Source: BCD1 sp965230565
Lineage (GTDB): Bacteria > Bacteroidota > Bacteroidia > Chitinophagales > Saprospiraceae
Length of the DNA: 64,000 nucleotides
Reading direction: 5' to 3'
NCBI GenBank assembly: GCA_965230565.1
Contig: CBDDLH010000016.1
Location: 434,001-498,000, forward strand
This document shows positions 34,117 to 43,928 of this stretch, piece by piece; positions within the stretch are counted from its first letter, which is position 1; each line of letters opens with the position of its first letter. The translations under genes were made by a program, and so were the position numbers. The notes below the pieces were generated by a model, which searched no databases, was not told the origin of the DNA, and saw only the letters and a program-made list of their open reading frames with translations.

Positions 34117-35550
34117 ATGAAAAAAACTATTTTTATCACAGCTCTTATCCTGGCATGTTTTCAGTTAAATGCACAGTATGAAAGAGCCAAACACGGTCTT
34201 GGTTTTCGTTTGGTCAATACGAACTTCCATTACCCAATCACCAATGAATTCTCCACTATGGACTTCGCCGGGATAGGGCTTGAAATGGAGTACGTCCGCC
34301 ACCTAAACGATTATCTCAATTTATCCGTTCCCTTCAGAATGAATAAAGGATATATCCCCCTTGATGACAAAGGAAGGTTTCAAACCATGTCACTTGCCAG
34401 CCTGGACGCAGCACTTCAGCTAAAACTTTTTAAAGAGCCCAATTTCATTTACCCCTATTTATATGCAGGTGTCAGAGGGATTTCTGAAGATCATAAAGGT
34501 GACTTTTCCTTTGCTGCCCCTTTAGGGCTTGGGTTAAATTTCCGGGTATTCAGGCATTCGTACATCAGTTTTAAAGGAGAATACGCCCTTGGTTTTCAGG
34601 AAAACCGCAACCACCTTCAGGCAGCTGCCGGAGTTTTGGTTCTGTTAGGTGGTGGAGCCGGCACACCTGCTCCCCCGGCAATTAGCGACAGGGATAATGA
34701 CGGTATTGCCGACACAGAGGACTTGTGTCCAGATGTAGCAGGTATTGCAGGGTTAAACGGTTGTCCGGATAAAGATGGCGACGGAGTGACCGATGGAGAA
34801 GACGAATGCCCTGAGATAGCAGGGATTAAAGCTCTTGCAGGTTGCCCCGACACTGACAGCGATGGAATTGCAGATCAAAAAGATGAATGTCCTAACGAAC
34901 CTGGCCCTATGGACAATAATGGATGCCCGCGGGCAAAAGATGCTGACATGGATGGAATTCCTGACAACCTGGATAATTGTCCTGAGGTAGCCGGAGTAGC
35001 TTCCGCAAATGGCTGTCCGGATAAAGATGGCGACGGGGTCGCTGACAAAGACGATGAATGCCCGGATAACGCAGGACCATCTGATACCAACGGTTGCCCG
35101 GACACCGATAACGACGGCGTTCTTGATCGAATTGACAAATGTCCTGAACAGGCAGGTCCGGTCGCCAATAATGGATGCCCCGAACTTTCCGAGGAGGATA
35201 AAGAAGTACTCAATTTTGCTGTTCAGGCTGTTCAATTTGAAACAGCTTCGTCTACTTTGAAATCCGAATCATATGATGTGCTCAACAAAATTGTCGACAT
35301 CATGAAAAGAAACCCGGCTCATAAACTCACCATTAGCGGCCATACGGATAGTGTCGGCAGCAGTTCGGACAATCAAAGGCTTTCAGAAAACAGAGCCAGG
35401 GCTTGCTATGATTATCTGCTCTCCAAAGGGGTAAAAGCATACAGAATGACTTATAAAGGTTTTGGAGAAACAGTACCGATTGCCGACAATAAGTATAAGG
35501 CAGGCAGAGATAAGAATCGCAGAGTTGAATTCCTTTTGTTCATTGATTAA
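34117..35550 (+). CDS. Outer membrane OmpA-family porin with six thrombospondin type 3 repeats
   Basis: A 477-residue paralogue of the protein at 16840-18300. Signal peptide (MKKTIFITALILACFQLNAQ), an N-terminal barrel of ~165 residues, a short AGTPAPPA linker, six TSP3 calcium-binding repeats (about 190-360; one carries an extra RAKDA in front), then an OmpA domain (SGHTDSVGSSSDNQRLSENRARACYDYLLS, NRRVEFLL). It should tie outer membrane to peptidoglycan. Barrel segments match the paralogue (YLNLSVPFRMNKGYIPLDDKG versus FLNLSVPFKVGVANVPGDLD), which supports duplication. The ~180 bp upstream contain two similar AAAGAATA/TTCCGC-type words and no clear promoter. Confidence 0.92.
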   Translation: MKKTIFITALILACFQLNAQYERAKHGLGFRLVNTNFHYPITNEFSTMDFAGIGLEMEYVRHLNDYLNLSVPFRMNKGYIPLDDKGRFQTMSLASLDAALQLKLFKEPNFIYPYLYAGVRGISEDHKGDFSFAAPLGLGLNFRVFRHSYISFKGEYALGFQENRNHLQAAAGVLVLLGGGAGTPAPPAISDRDNDGIADTEDLCPDVAGIAGLNGCPDKDGDGVTDGEDECPEIAGIKALAGCPDTDSDGIADQKDECPNEPGPMDNNGCPRAKDADMDGIPDNLDNCPEVAGVASANGCPDKDGDGVADKDDECPDNAGPSDTNGCPDTDNDGVLDRIDKCPEQAGPVANNGCPELSEEDKEVLNFAVQAVQFETASSTLKSESYDVLNKIVDIMKRNPAHKLTISGHTDSVGSSSDNQRLSENRARACYDYLLSKGVKAYRMTYKGFGETVPIADNKYKAGRDKNRRVEFLLFID

Positions 35551-35562
35551 AGGAACCAATAT

Positions 35563-35570
35563 TATTTTTG
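35563..35570 (+). promoter_or_regulatory. Possible upstream guaA promoter (-7 TATTTTTG)
   Basis: Exact -7 consensus just after the porin stop, with TTTG at 35535-35538 24 nt upstream. A transcript from here would carry the hairpin at 35579-35632 ahead of guaA. Confidence 0.35.
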
Positions 35571-35578
35571 CTTAATTT

Positions 35579-35632
35579 TTTACAGGTTAAGGCCATTAAA
35601 TAATCTTAAAACTAATGGTCTTAACCTGTAAA
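35579..35632. repeat. 20-bp inverted repeat between porin gene and guaA
   Basis: 35579-35598 pairs with 35613-35632 at 19 of 20 positions around a 14-nt loop, followed by ATTTTATCC. It may terminate the porin transcript or act in the guaA leader. Confidence 0.6.
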
Positions 35633-35651
35633 TTTTATCCTCCTTAAAGTA

Positions 35652-35659
35652 TATATTTG
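35652..35659 (+). promoter_or_regulatory. -7 element giving a leaderless guaA mRNA
   Basis: TATATTTG ends four bases before the guaA ATG (35664), so the predicted start of transcription coincides with the start codon. Confidence 0.5.
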
Positions 35660-35663
35660 CGGG

Positions 35664-37205
35664 ATGGAAGAAAAGGTAATCATTCTCGACTCAGGGTCAC
35701 AATACACCCAGCTCATCGCGAGACGTGTTCGCGAACTAGGAATCTACTGTGAAATCACTCCCTACAACAAAATTCCGGAATTAGACCCCAGCATCAAAGC
35801 TTTTATTTTGTCCGGCAGTCCTTTTTCTGTGAAAGATGAAAATGCGCTGCAAATTGAAGTGGACAAATTCATCGGAAAAGTTCCCGTTTTAGGTATTTGC
35901 TACGGTGCCCAGTTTATAGCTAATTATTATGGCGGAACTGTTGAGAAATCCGATAAAAGGGAATATGGAAAAGCATCCCTTCACATGCTGGATCCCGAGG
36001 ATGATATTTTCCACAATATCCCTGAAGACTCACAGATCTGGATGTCTCACGGGGACACCATTTCACGCATTCCCGAAGGATTTGATTTGCTTGCAGGTAC
36101 AGAAAGCATTACAACTGCTGCATTTAAAGCTCCGGAAAGTAAATTTGGAGCGCCCGTGTACTGTCTTCAGTTTCATCCGGAAGTAGCTCACAGTCTAGAT
36201 GGTCTGTTGCTCATGGGGAATTTCCTCAAGCGTATTGTAGGAATGAAGGGTGACTGGACTCCCGCACATTTTGCAGAACATTCCGTTTTGGAATTGAGAG
36301 AAAAAATCGGGAAAGACCACGTTTTATTGGGACTTTCCGGAGGAGTAGACTCCTCTGTTGCTGCACTTCTATTGCAAAGAGCTATTGGTGATCAACTTAT
36401 CTGTTTTTTCATCGATAATGGTTTGCTGCGGAAAAATGAATTTGAAGAAGTGCTGGCTTCCTATACTAATCTCGGGCTTAAAGTAGTTGGTATTGATGCC
36501 AAACAATTATTTTACGACGCTTTAAAAGGGATCAGTGATCCGGAACTTAAGCGAAAAGCCATAGGAAGAGTATTTATCGAAGTCTTCGAAAGAGAAGCTG
36601 CCAAATATCCTGAAATAAAATGGTTGGCCCAGGGTACTATTTATCCTGACGTAATCGAATCTGTTTCCGTTCACGGACCTTCGGTTACTATTAAATCTCA
36701 TCACAATGTTGGGGGACTGCCTGATCTTTTGAAATTAAAGATCGTAGAGCCCTTACGAATGCTTTTCAAGGATGAGGTTAGAAAGCTGGGTAAAGAGATC
36801 GAGGTACCAACCACCATCCTGCACAGGCATCCTTATCCGGGGCCTGGATTAGGCATCAGGATCATAGGTGATATCACCCCTGAAAAGGTGGCTTTGTTGC
36901 AGGAAGCAGATCATATTTTCATCGAAAATCTAAAAAAATTCGATCTTTACGATGAAGTTTGGCAAGCAGGTACTATTTTGTTACCTGTTCAATCAGTAGG
37001 TGTAATGGGTGATGAACGCACTTACGAACAAACAGTTGCTCTCCGGGCCGTATCCTCAACGGATGGTATGACGGCAGAATGGAGCCGGTTACCGCATGAA
37101 ATGCTGGCAACGGTGTCAACTGAAATCATCAATAATGTAAAAGGCATAAATAGAGTTGTTTATGATATTAGCACAAAACCGCCCGCAACTATTGAGTGGG
37201 AATAG
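35664..37205 (+). CDS. guaA: GMP synthase (glutamine-hydrolysing)
   Basis: A 513-residue two-domain enzyme that aminates XMP to GMP. The class I glutamine amidotransferase domain (about 1-195) shows LGICYGAQ with the nucleophile Cys79 and the catalytic FHPEVAHS segment. The ATP pyrophosphatase domain has the P-loop LSGGVDSSVAALLL (about 221-234) and HRHPYPGPGLGIRI, followed by the dimerisation domain ending TKPPATIEWE, as in all GuaA. Length is normal. A -7 box almost touching the ATG implies a leaderless mRNA. The lipoprotein gene downstream overlaps its end, so they may be co-transcribed. Confidence 0.96.
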   Translation: MEEKVIILDSGSQYTQLIARRVRELGIYCEITPYNKIPELDPSIKAFILSGSPFSVKDENALQIEVDKFIGKVPVLGICYGAQFIANYYGGTVEKSDKREYGKASLHMLDPEDDIFHNIPEDSQIWMSHGDTISRIPEGFDLLAGTESITTAAFKAPESKFGAPVYCLQFHPEVAHSLDGLLLMGNFLKRIVGMKGDWTPAHFAEHSVLELREKIGKDHVLLGLSGGVDSSVAALLLQRAIGDQLICFFIDNGLLRKNEFEEVLASYTNLGLKVVGIDAKQLFYDALKGISDPELKRKAIGRVFIEVFEREAAKYPEIKWLAQGTIYPDVIESVSVHGPSVTIKSHHNVGGLPDLLKLKIVEPLRMLFKDEVRKLGKEIEVPTTILHRHPYPGPGLGIRIIGDITPEKVALLQEADHIFIENLKKFDLYDEVWQAGTILLPVQSVGVMGDERTYEQTVALRAVSSTDGMTAEWSRLPHEMLATVSTEIINNVKGINRVVYDISTKPPATIEWE

Positions 37206-38634
37206 TCCTTTAATTGTCGTATTAATCTGTTTTTTGTTTTTATCCTCCTGTGAGATATTCAAACCACTGAATACCGACAAGGATAAAAATCCGGAAAAGG
37301 AAACCTTAGATCCCATTTCCGGTAAAAAAGTTTATGACCCGGAAACCGGCACTTATGTTGAAGTAAAGGAATTTCCCGTTGGTGACCTGGATACGGTGAT
37401 TTGGAAAGATATCCCTGTCATGAAATACCCTCCTATCACATCAGAGGGCTCCATTGAATCAGGAATCAACCCTACCAATGTCATAGACGTTAATGAAATA
37501 GGATCCGAAAAGCTTTCTTCTTATAACGTCAGTCTGATCCTGCCATTCATTACCAATCAATTTAATGAGTTCTCCCCCACTCTGAACAACAACTCCCTGT
37601 GGGCCGTCAACTACTATGCTGGTTCCAAAATGGCCCTTGACGTGCTGAGTGAAGAAGATATAAAGCTGAACGTGTCCGTAATGGACTCCAAAGCTTCCGC
37701 CTCTACTACTTCTTCTTTATTAAGGAACAGTCCTGATTTGTTAAATGCCAATTTAATTATTGGTCCCTACAGACGTGACAATATTAGTCAGGTGGCTGAT
37801 TTTGCTCAAAGAAACGAAATCGCATTTGTTTCTCCGCATAGTGCAGCCTCAGGCCTTTCCAGAGCTAACTCGGAATACATTCAGGTGAATCCAACGCTTC
37901 AAACGCATTGCGAGGCAATCATGCAACATGCCCTTGAAAATTACCGTCCAGAACAGCTCATTCTGGTGAGTAGGAATAATGAATCAGAGCGTTCGAGACT
38001 TAAGTATTTTTACGAAGAATATATCTTTGAAAAAGGTGTCAAGGATACTATTATGCTTCAGGAGCTGATCATCCGTGATGAATCTGCAGGGCTGGAGGAG
38101 ATAGAACTTATGCCTTTTATCAATCTTGAAGATACGACTGTTTTCATAGTGCCAAGTTGGTCGGAAACTTTTGTTTATTCCCTGTTGCGGAAAATAGATG
38201 TTTCCAAAACTGAATTCAACCATATTGTAGTTTATGGAATGCCGCAGTGGATGCAATTCGAAAAAATCGATTTCAGCTATTATGAAAAACTGAATGTTCA
38301 TGTAACTGCCAGTTCTTTCATTGATCCACAGTCAACTGAAATTGCCACATTCAAACAACAATTTTACGAACGCTATGGCTCCATACCTACATTGGAAGCC
38401 TATTTGGGATACGATAACCTGCTCTATTTTGGTCGAATGATACACGAGTACGGAACCAAATTCCAGTATTACCTCGATCAGGAAAAAGAAGGCAGATTGT
38501 TGACCAGGTATGAATTTGAACCAGTTGTTCATTCCGACCCAACTACCCGGGAATTAAGCCCGATCGAAAGATTCGAAAACAAGTATGTCAATATCCTGGA
38601 ATTTCAGGATTTCCAGTTCAAATTATCTGATTAA
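37162..38634 (+). CDS. Lipoprotein with type I periplasmic-binding-protein fold
   Basis: A ~490-residue lipoprotein with signal IVVLICFLFLSSCEIF and a Thr/Glu/Pro-rich linker, then from about residue 120 a Leu/Ile/Val-binding-protein-like (LppC/ABC receptor) fold: YNVSLILPFITNQF, NYYAGSKMALDVL, LIIGPYRRDNISQVADFAQRNEIAFVSP, FIVPSWSETFVYSLLRKI and YERYGSIPTLEAYLGYDNLLYFG. In Bacteroidota such proteins often carry LysM domains; none is seen here. It may sense or bind a ligand or cell-wall fragment at a membrane; it has no transporter neighbours. The ATG at 37162 overlaps guaA by 44 bp; a TTG at 37192 (LSGNSPLIVV) would shorten the odd N-terminus and is also possible. Confidence 0.78.
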   Translation: MILAQNRPQLLSGNSPLIVVLICFLFLSSCEIFKPLNTDKDKNPEKETLDPISGKKVYDPETGTYVEVKEFPVGDLDTVIWKDIPVMKYPPITSEGSIESGINPTNVIDVNEIGSEKLSSYNVSLILPFITNQFNEFSPTLNNNSLWAVNYYAGSKMALDVLSEEDIKLNVSVMDSKASASTTSSLLRNSPDLLNANLIIGPYRRDNISQVADFAQRNEIAFVSPHSAASGLSRANSEYIQVNPTLQTHCEAIMQHALENYRPEQLILVSRNNESERSRLKYFYEEYIFEKGVKDTIMLQELIIRDESAGLEEIELMPFINLEDTTVFIVPSWSETFVYSLLRKIDVSKTEFNHIVVYGMPQWMQFEKIDFSYYEKLNVHVTASSFIDPQSTEIATFKQQFYERYGSIPTLEAYLGYDNLLYFGRMIHEYGTKFQYYLDQEKEGRLLTRYEFEPVVHSDPTTRELSPIERFENKYVNILEFQDFQFKLSD

Positions 38635-38665
38635 TCACCAAACTTAATCCTAACCATATTTTACA

Positions 38666-40054
38666 ATGCAAGAAGTACAAAATTATATCCAGGCAAATAA
38701 AGACCGTTTTTTAGAGGAACTGCTTGAACTCCTTAAAATCCCTTCTGTAAGTGCTGATCCGTCTTTTAAAGACGATGTGGTTAAAACCGCTCAGTTCGTC
38801 GCAGACAGCCTTAATAAAGCAGGTGTAGATAACGTGGAAGTTTGTCCGACGGCCGGCAACCCTATTGTTTACGGAGATAAAATAATCAACCCTGATCTCC
38901 CAACCGTGTTGGTTTACGGGCACTATGATGTTCAGCCTGCTGACCCCATTGAACTTTGGGAATCCGGACCCTTTGAACCTGTAATCAAGAAAACCGAAAT
39001 CCATCCTGATGGAGCCATTTTTGCACGCGGATCGTGCGATGACAAAGGTCAATTATTCATGCATGTGAAAGCTATCGAGGCGCTTCTGGCTAATGATGCG
39101 CTTCCTTGTAATGTGAAATTCATGATTGAAGGTGAAGAAGAGGTAGGTTCTGTGAACCTTGGCATTTTCTGTAAAGAAAATACGGAAAAGCTGTCTTGTG
39201 ATGTCATCCTGATTTCTGATACTTCCATTATTGCCAATGACACTCCGTCCATTACGACAGCTTTACGCGGGCTGAGTTATGTAGAAGTAGAAGTCACCGG
39301 TCCTAACCGTGACCTGCATTCCGGCGTTTATGGCGGAGGTGTTGCCAATCCTATCAACGTGCTTTGCGATATGATCGCTTCCCTTCATGATGAAAATGGG
39401 CACATCACTGTAGAAGGTTTCTATGATGACGTTGAAGAGATCAGTATGGAAGAGCGTAAGAAAATGGCTGAAGCACCCTTTAATGAAGAAGCTTATAAGA
39501 AATCTCTGGGAATCGATGCCGTACAGGGAGAAAAAGGATATTCTACTGAAGAAAGAGTATCAATCCGTCCAACCCTTGACGTAAATGGAATTTGGGGCGG
39601 TTATATAGGTGAGGGTGCCAAAACCGTTTTGCCTTCCAAAGCATTTGCCAAAATAAGTATGCGCCTGGTACCACACCAGGATTCTGATAAAATTACGGAG
39701 TTATTTAGCAACCATTTCAATAAAATTGCACCGGATTCGGTAAAAGTTGAAGTAAAACCACACCATGGTGGAGCGCCTGCGGTTACCCCTACGGATACAC
39801 CGGAATACCAGGCGGCACATCTGGCCATGAAAGATACTTTTGGCAAAGATCCGATTCCTAAGCGTGAAGGCGGCAGTATCCCCATCGTAGCGCTTTTTGA
39901 AGAGGTTTTAGGAGCAAAATCGGTATTGATGGGCTTTGGCCTTAATTCAGATGCCATTCACTCACCAAACGAACATTACGGACTCTTTAATTTCTACAAA
40001 GGCATTGAAACGATTCCTTATTTCTACAAGCATTACGCAGAACTAAAAAAATAA
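38666..40054 (+). CDS. M20-family dipeptidase
   Basis: A 462-residue zinc dipeptidase of the CNDP/M20 group. Metal ligands and catalytic residues are readable: VYGHYDVQPAD (His86, Asp88), ARGSCDDKGQ (Asp125 as bridging ligand), IEGEEEVGS (Glu157/Glu158 as general base and ligand), the dimerisation lid region DLHSGVYGG, and the C-terminal MGFGLNSDAIHSPNEHYGL His ligand. It should hydrolyse dipeptides in the cytoplasm; there is no signal peptide. The following small membrane-protein gene begins six bases after the stop, so they are likely co-transcribed. The N-terminus MQEVQNYIQANKDRF is standard. Confidence 0.92.
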   Translation: MQEVQNYIQANKDRFLEELLELLKIPSVSADPSFKDDVVKTAQFVADSLNKAGVDNVEVCPTAGNPIVYGDKIINPDLPTVLVYGHYDVQPADPIELWESGPFEPVIKKTEIHPDGAIFARGSCDDKGQLFMHVKAIEALLANDALPCNVKFMIEGEEEVGSVNLGIFCKENTEKLSCDVILISDTSIIANDTPSITTALRGLSYVEVEVTGPNRDLHSGVYGGGVANPINVLCDMIASLHDENGHITVEGFYDDVEEISMEERKKMAEAPFNEEAYKKSLGIDAVQGEKGYSTEERVSIRPTLDVNGIWGGYIGEGAKTVLPSKAFAKISMRLVPHQDSDKITELFSNHFNKIAPDSVKVEVKPHHGGAPAVTPTDTPEYQAAHLAMKDTFGKDPIPKREGGSIPIVALFEEVLGAKSVLMGFGLNSDAIHSPNEHYGLFNFYKGIETIPYFYKHYAELKK

Positions 40055-40060
40055 GGTTAC

Positions 40061-40777
40061 GTGGAAAAAGTGCTTTTTTGGACCTTTATCGGAATTTTTT
40101 CTATAACGGCAATTATCACTTTGCTGGGGATTACCGGTGTGTTAAAGAGTATCAAGGAAAGATACCTCAATGTACTTTTTACAAGCCTTATCCTCGAAGT
40201 GGTAGCTGCCGTTTTGATCCTTTTTAAAAGCACTGACTTCTCCTCTGAAGTCAATTACAGCAGTCTTTTTGAAAAAGCCGGTATTGCTGATGAATCTGCC
40301 CTATCCGATCCCGAAGGATATATTCTCACCCAACTGACTGAGAATGATAAAAACTCAGAAGCTCTTCAACAAATAGATTCCCTTTCTGAACTGCTCACAA
40401 AATCCAGAAAACTATTGGAAGAATGTGAAGGAGAGGTTGGTCAGTTAGATAAAAGCTTCTTTACAAAAATGTCCCGCCTTAGAATCTTAATGTATGATTT
40501 TGACGGGTTTATCACACTCAATTACAAGGAAAACGGTAAAAAAGAGGTCTACAGGCTACTTGCCTCCATTTTTGAATCGCTTCAAAAAGTACCTTCCGAA
40601 AAGGATTTATTCACACCTGATAAGGAAGTAAACACAGCGGAATTAAAGCGGCTCTACTACACCTATAAAAAGTCCTATATCAGTCTTCCGGAGGAAAAGA
40701 AGCATGAGTACTATATTATTTTTCAGAGCGACTTTGCAAAAATGTTAAGAGATTATCTGGAACTAATAAAAGAATAA
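40061..40777 (+). CDS. Hypothetical protein with two N-terminal membrane helices
   Basis: A 238-residue protein starting with GTG at 40061, six bases after the dipeptidase stop. Two hydrophobic segments lie near residues 5-27 and 37-55; the remainder (about 60-238) is charged and helical, with a heptad-like stretch (LQQIDSLSELLTKSRKLLEECEGEVGQLDKSF) and KELKRLYYTYKKSYISLPEEKKHEYY. No family is recognised. The layout suggests an inner-membrane hairpin with a cytoplasmic coiled domain. It is probably part of a two-gene operon with the dipeptidase; a functional tie is not evident. The 390 bp after it (40778-41165) contain no gene, only the 3' end and terminator of the minus-strand gene. Confidence 0.7.
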   Translation: MEKVLFWTFIGIFSITAIITLLGITGVLKSIKERYLNVLFTSLILEVVAAVLILFKSTDFSSEVNYSSLFEKAGIADESALSDPEGYILTQLTENDKNSEALQQIDSLSELLTKSRKLLEECEGEVGQLDKSFFTKMSRLRILMYDFDGFITLNYKENGKKEVYRLLASIFESLQKVPSEKDLFTPDKEVNTAELKRLYYTYKKSYISLPEEKKHEYYIIFQSDFAKMLRDYLELIKE

Positions 40778-41031
40778 CCATAGACCAGGTTTTAGTTTGG
40801 GAGGAATGCTTTTCATATTCATATCAACCTGTCCAAAAAAAGATCTTTATTAGATTGGAGTTGGTAGTTTCAGATTTAAGGACAATACTAATTACCGGCT
40901 ATGTACTTCTCATTCATTATGTTTATTGCAATAAGCTGTTTTTTTTTGTTGGTTTAAAAATGATCCCTGTCCTGTTAATTTTATCTTTCTCAGACTAAAG
41001 TCTGGCTGTGCTACATGGAGGGCATAAAAAA

Positions 41032-41053
41032 AGCCGCACCAAGTGGTGCGGCT
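41032..41053 (-). terminator. Terminator of the frameshifted T9SS gene
   Basis: A perfect 9-bp stem (41032-41040 with 41045-41053, loop AAGT) runs into six T residues on the minus strand, 113 bp after the stop codon. Confidence 0.85.
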
Positions 41054-41165
41054 ATACATGAAAATAATTCCACGAATATGAATAAAGCAATGAATGTCTC
41101 TTCAATAGCGGATAAGCTCCGCAAAGCATTATAATAACGATTTCTAAAATCGTTTAGTCTAATTC

Positions 41166-43659
41166 TTATTCAATAACTTCAAATTTCTTGGTGATCACAC
41201 CTTCAGCGGTATAAACACTCAGGAAGTACATTCCACTCTGCCACTTACTAACATCCACCTGAGCCCTGTTATTGCCTTCCAGGTTACCTGAATTATAAAC
41301 TGTCTGCCCAGTGATGTTACGAACTACAACTTCATCAAAACCCTGGGAACCATTAAGGTGAACGTTCATGTAATTACTTGCCGGATTGGGAGATAATTTC
41401 AACAAATCAGGATTGAGTTTATCAAAGTCTTCCTCCTGTTCCAGTACAATATGAATCGTAGCACCACCAATCTTCATTCCGAAGGTTTGTCCGGCACTGT
41501 TCATCACTGTAGAAAGACCTCCTCCAATCTGTGTCTGGATAGGCTCGTCTCCAATACGGAAACCATTGATGTCATCTACAACAATTAGCTCAACCTTTCC
41601 AATATCTCCATGACCGCTGGCAGCAACTCCACTGGTACGGGTAAACGCACCCTCAAAAGTGCCTTCCAGATCATTGTGAGTCATGTAAAGAATAGGAGAA
41701 TTATAGGACAACCAGCTGGTGTTGCTGAAAACCATCTTTACACTTTCCGGAACAAAAATGTCAGGGTTGTAATCAAATGGAACTGTGAAACCATAAATGT
41801 CAACAGCAGGGTCACTTGAATTACCCAGGTACATATTCAGCTCAATGAGATCACCAGGTGAAGCAAAGATCTCACCCTGAAGAACAATCTCATCTTCGTA
41901 AAATGGCATTACATTAGGAACCAACGCATGTGTTCTTCCATAATACTGATTGATAGCTATTGTATCCAAAGCTGTTACGATGGAATCACCGTCAGCATCA
42001 ATATGTTTCAAATCAATAGGCTCTGTATTGAATGGTCCATTCCAGTCTTCAGCATACTCTCCATACCAGAACCCATTGTCTTCTGTATTCCTTGAGGAAC
42101 CGATTTCCCCCATACTCAACCCGATCGGCAAAAGATCCTGGAGGTTAACCATTCCGTCGAAATTGGTATCACCACGCCATACACAATCATCGAAACACAT
42201 AGGCTCATTGCCACTGCCGATATTGAGAATGTCCATTTCGATCTTTACTGATTTCTCAACAGCACAGTTGCCATCAATGTCAAGGGCACAATATCCAATC
42301 TCGAATTCATCCTCTCCTGAGTCTACATCTTCATGAGGAATGTATAATAAGAGATTATATCCTGAAATGAGTTTATCGTAAATTACCGTATCTACCTGAC
42401 CCGGCAAATAGATCACATCTCCTAAATCACCATTTTCAATGATAGAGAAGCTATAAGCTGTAACTGGCAAATCATAGCCAATCAGCAATGGCGTTCTCCT
42501 TGGAGTGGACATATAGAATTTATCAGATGCAGGTTCGAAGTTGCTGACGTGAATATAAACACGAGCGTTTTCTCCGGGACTACCACAGGTTCCTCCGGAA
42601 TGGCCTGAATAATCAAACCAGTCAACTCCCTGGAAATCTGTTGGAGGAATATAGATCACCTGGCCTTTAGGCATGTAATCTGTATTTCCATTATGCAACA
42701 ATGTTCCAAACTGAGGTTCTCCGATACCTACACATCCGGTGGACGAACCATAAAGATCATTGTCCAGAACATTGAATTCAAGACTTTCAACCGATGTGGT
42801 AAAATATTCATCATTGAAGAGGAAAATATTTTCCTCGATATCAAGTACTTCGATGATCACAGTAGTTTGACCGCCTTCATGATCGAAATACAAATAATCC
42901 ATTCCCTGTATAATCTACATCAGGCAGATAAACGGGAGTGTCATCAGAATTATCAAATACACCATTTTGAGGCCATCCTGCCACCAGAGAATAACTTGGC
43001 GGAACTAAAACGACCTGCTCGAGATTTTTCTTGGTAAATATCCTTAAGGTATCACTTTCTCCTACGACCGGCAATACGGTAATACTTACTGTACCGTTAT
43101 CACAGGTGCCGGCACCATCACAAACCACGTAATTGAGATGCGTAAGACCGGAAAAATCAGGATCAGGGTGAAAAGTTATGGTAGAAGCACCATCTTCAAA
43201 CTCGGCCCATCCGTTATTGACGGCCGGAATTGCGGAAAGGATAAAAACATCGTTACTACTGAAATCATTTGCCAATACCTCAACACTCACAGGTGTACCG
43301 GCAGTGGTGCTCGTGTAATCGCGAAAAGCAACAACTTTTGCCGGAAGCACATCAACATGCACCTGAAGCTTTTTTAGTGTTCCGCTGAAATAATACAACT
43401 CAAAATTATCAGGACCATAATAATCTTCATCAGGAGTGTAAATCACTTCCCAATTGTAAGATCCCAGATTGTTGAGTTGAACCTGGCCGTTGATCGGATC
43501 TTCATGAACCGAAGCAGGCCCCGGTGACGAGGTGAACTGGTATTCAACACTTGTGTTCCCATAGGTCTCCAAATTCAGGGTCGTTATCGATTGCCCCATA
43601 AGAGCAAACCCCGAAAGCAGGAACACGAATGTTAAAAATTTTCGTAAAAGTACATTCAT
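41166..43659 (-). pseudogene. T9SS secreted Ig-like/dockerin-like protein, frame broken once
   Basis: Two minus-strand frames make one ~830-residue secreted protein. The 5' frame (43659-42877) has a signal peptide and two Ig/cadherin-like beta domains (VSVEVLANDFSSND, FHPDPDFSGLTHLNYVV). The 3' frame (42902-41166) continues the same repeat type (SLEFNVLDNDLYG, YIPPTDFQGVDWFDYSG), then a pair of dockerin-like calcium loops (GDTNFDGMVNLQD, DADGDSIVTALD), a cohesin-like beta domain (ASPGDLIELNMYLGNSSDP) and a type A T9SS sorting domain (LSPNPASNYMNVHL to KKFEVIE). The join VDYTG to MDYLYFDHEGG needs the removal of one base near 42903-42906. It may be a sequencing error. The product is probably a surface adhesin or scaffold. 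Confidence 0.85.
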
Positions 43660-43844
43660 GGATCGTGGATTTTCTACAAAGCGTTTTTGGATTATAATTT
43701 GTTCATGGCCTGTTCTTAAAAACAGACGTTACATTCATTGCTGTACATTTAGACGAATTGTGAAAGGAAAAGTAACACAAATAATCAAAAATGTACAATT
43801 AACAAGTTGACTATCAGCAACAAAAAAATAACAGGTTTTCCAAC

Positions 43845-43875
43845 TTTGTGAAAAGAGGAAATCTTATTATTTTTG
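43845..43875 (+). promoter_or_regulatory. Consensus promoter of the helical 474-residue protein
   Basis: TTTG (43845-43848), 19 nt, TATTTTTG (43868-43875): exact consensus, predicted start near 43881, leader ~48 nt. Confidence 0.75.
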
Positions 43876-43928
43876 AAACTAATAAATAAACTTAGCCTAC
43901 TCGGTAAAGATACAAAAATTATCCCTAA

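Noticed and set aside
42898..42910. Programmed frameshift in the T9SS, Ser-rich, FAD-oxidoreductase and FKBP genes
   Set aside because: No shared slippery motif, stop codon or stimulator is seen; single-base insertion errors explain them more simply.
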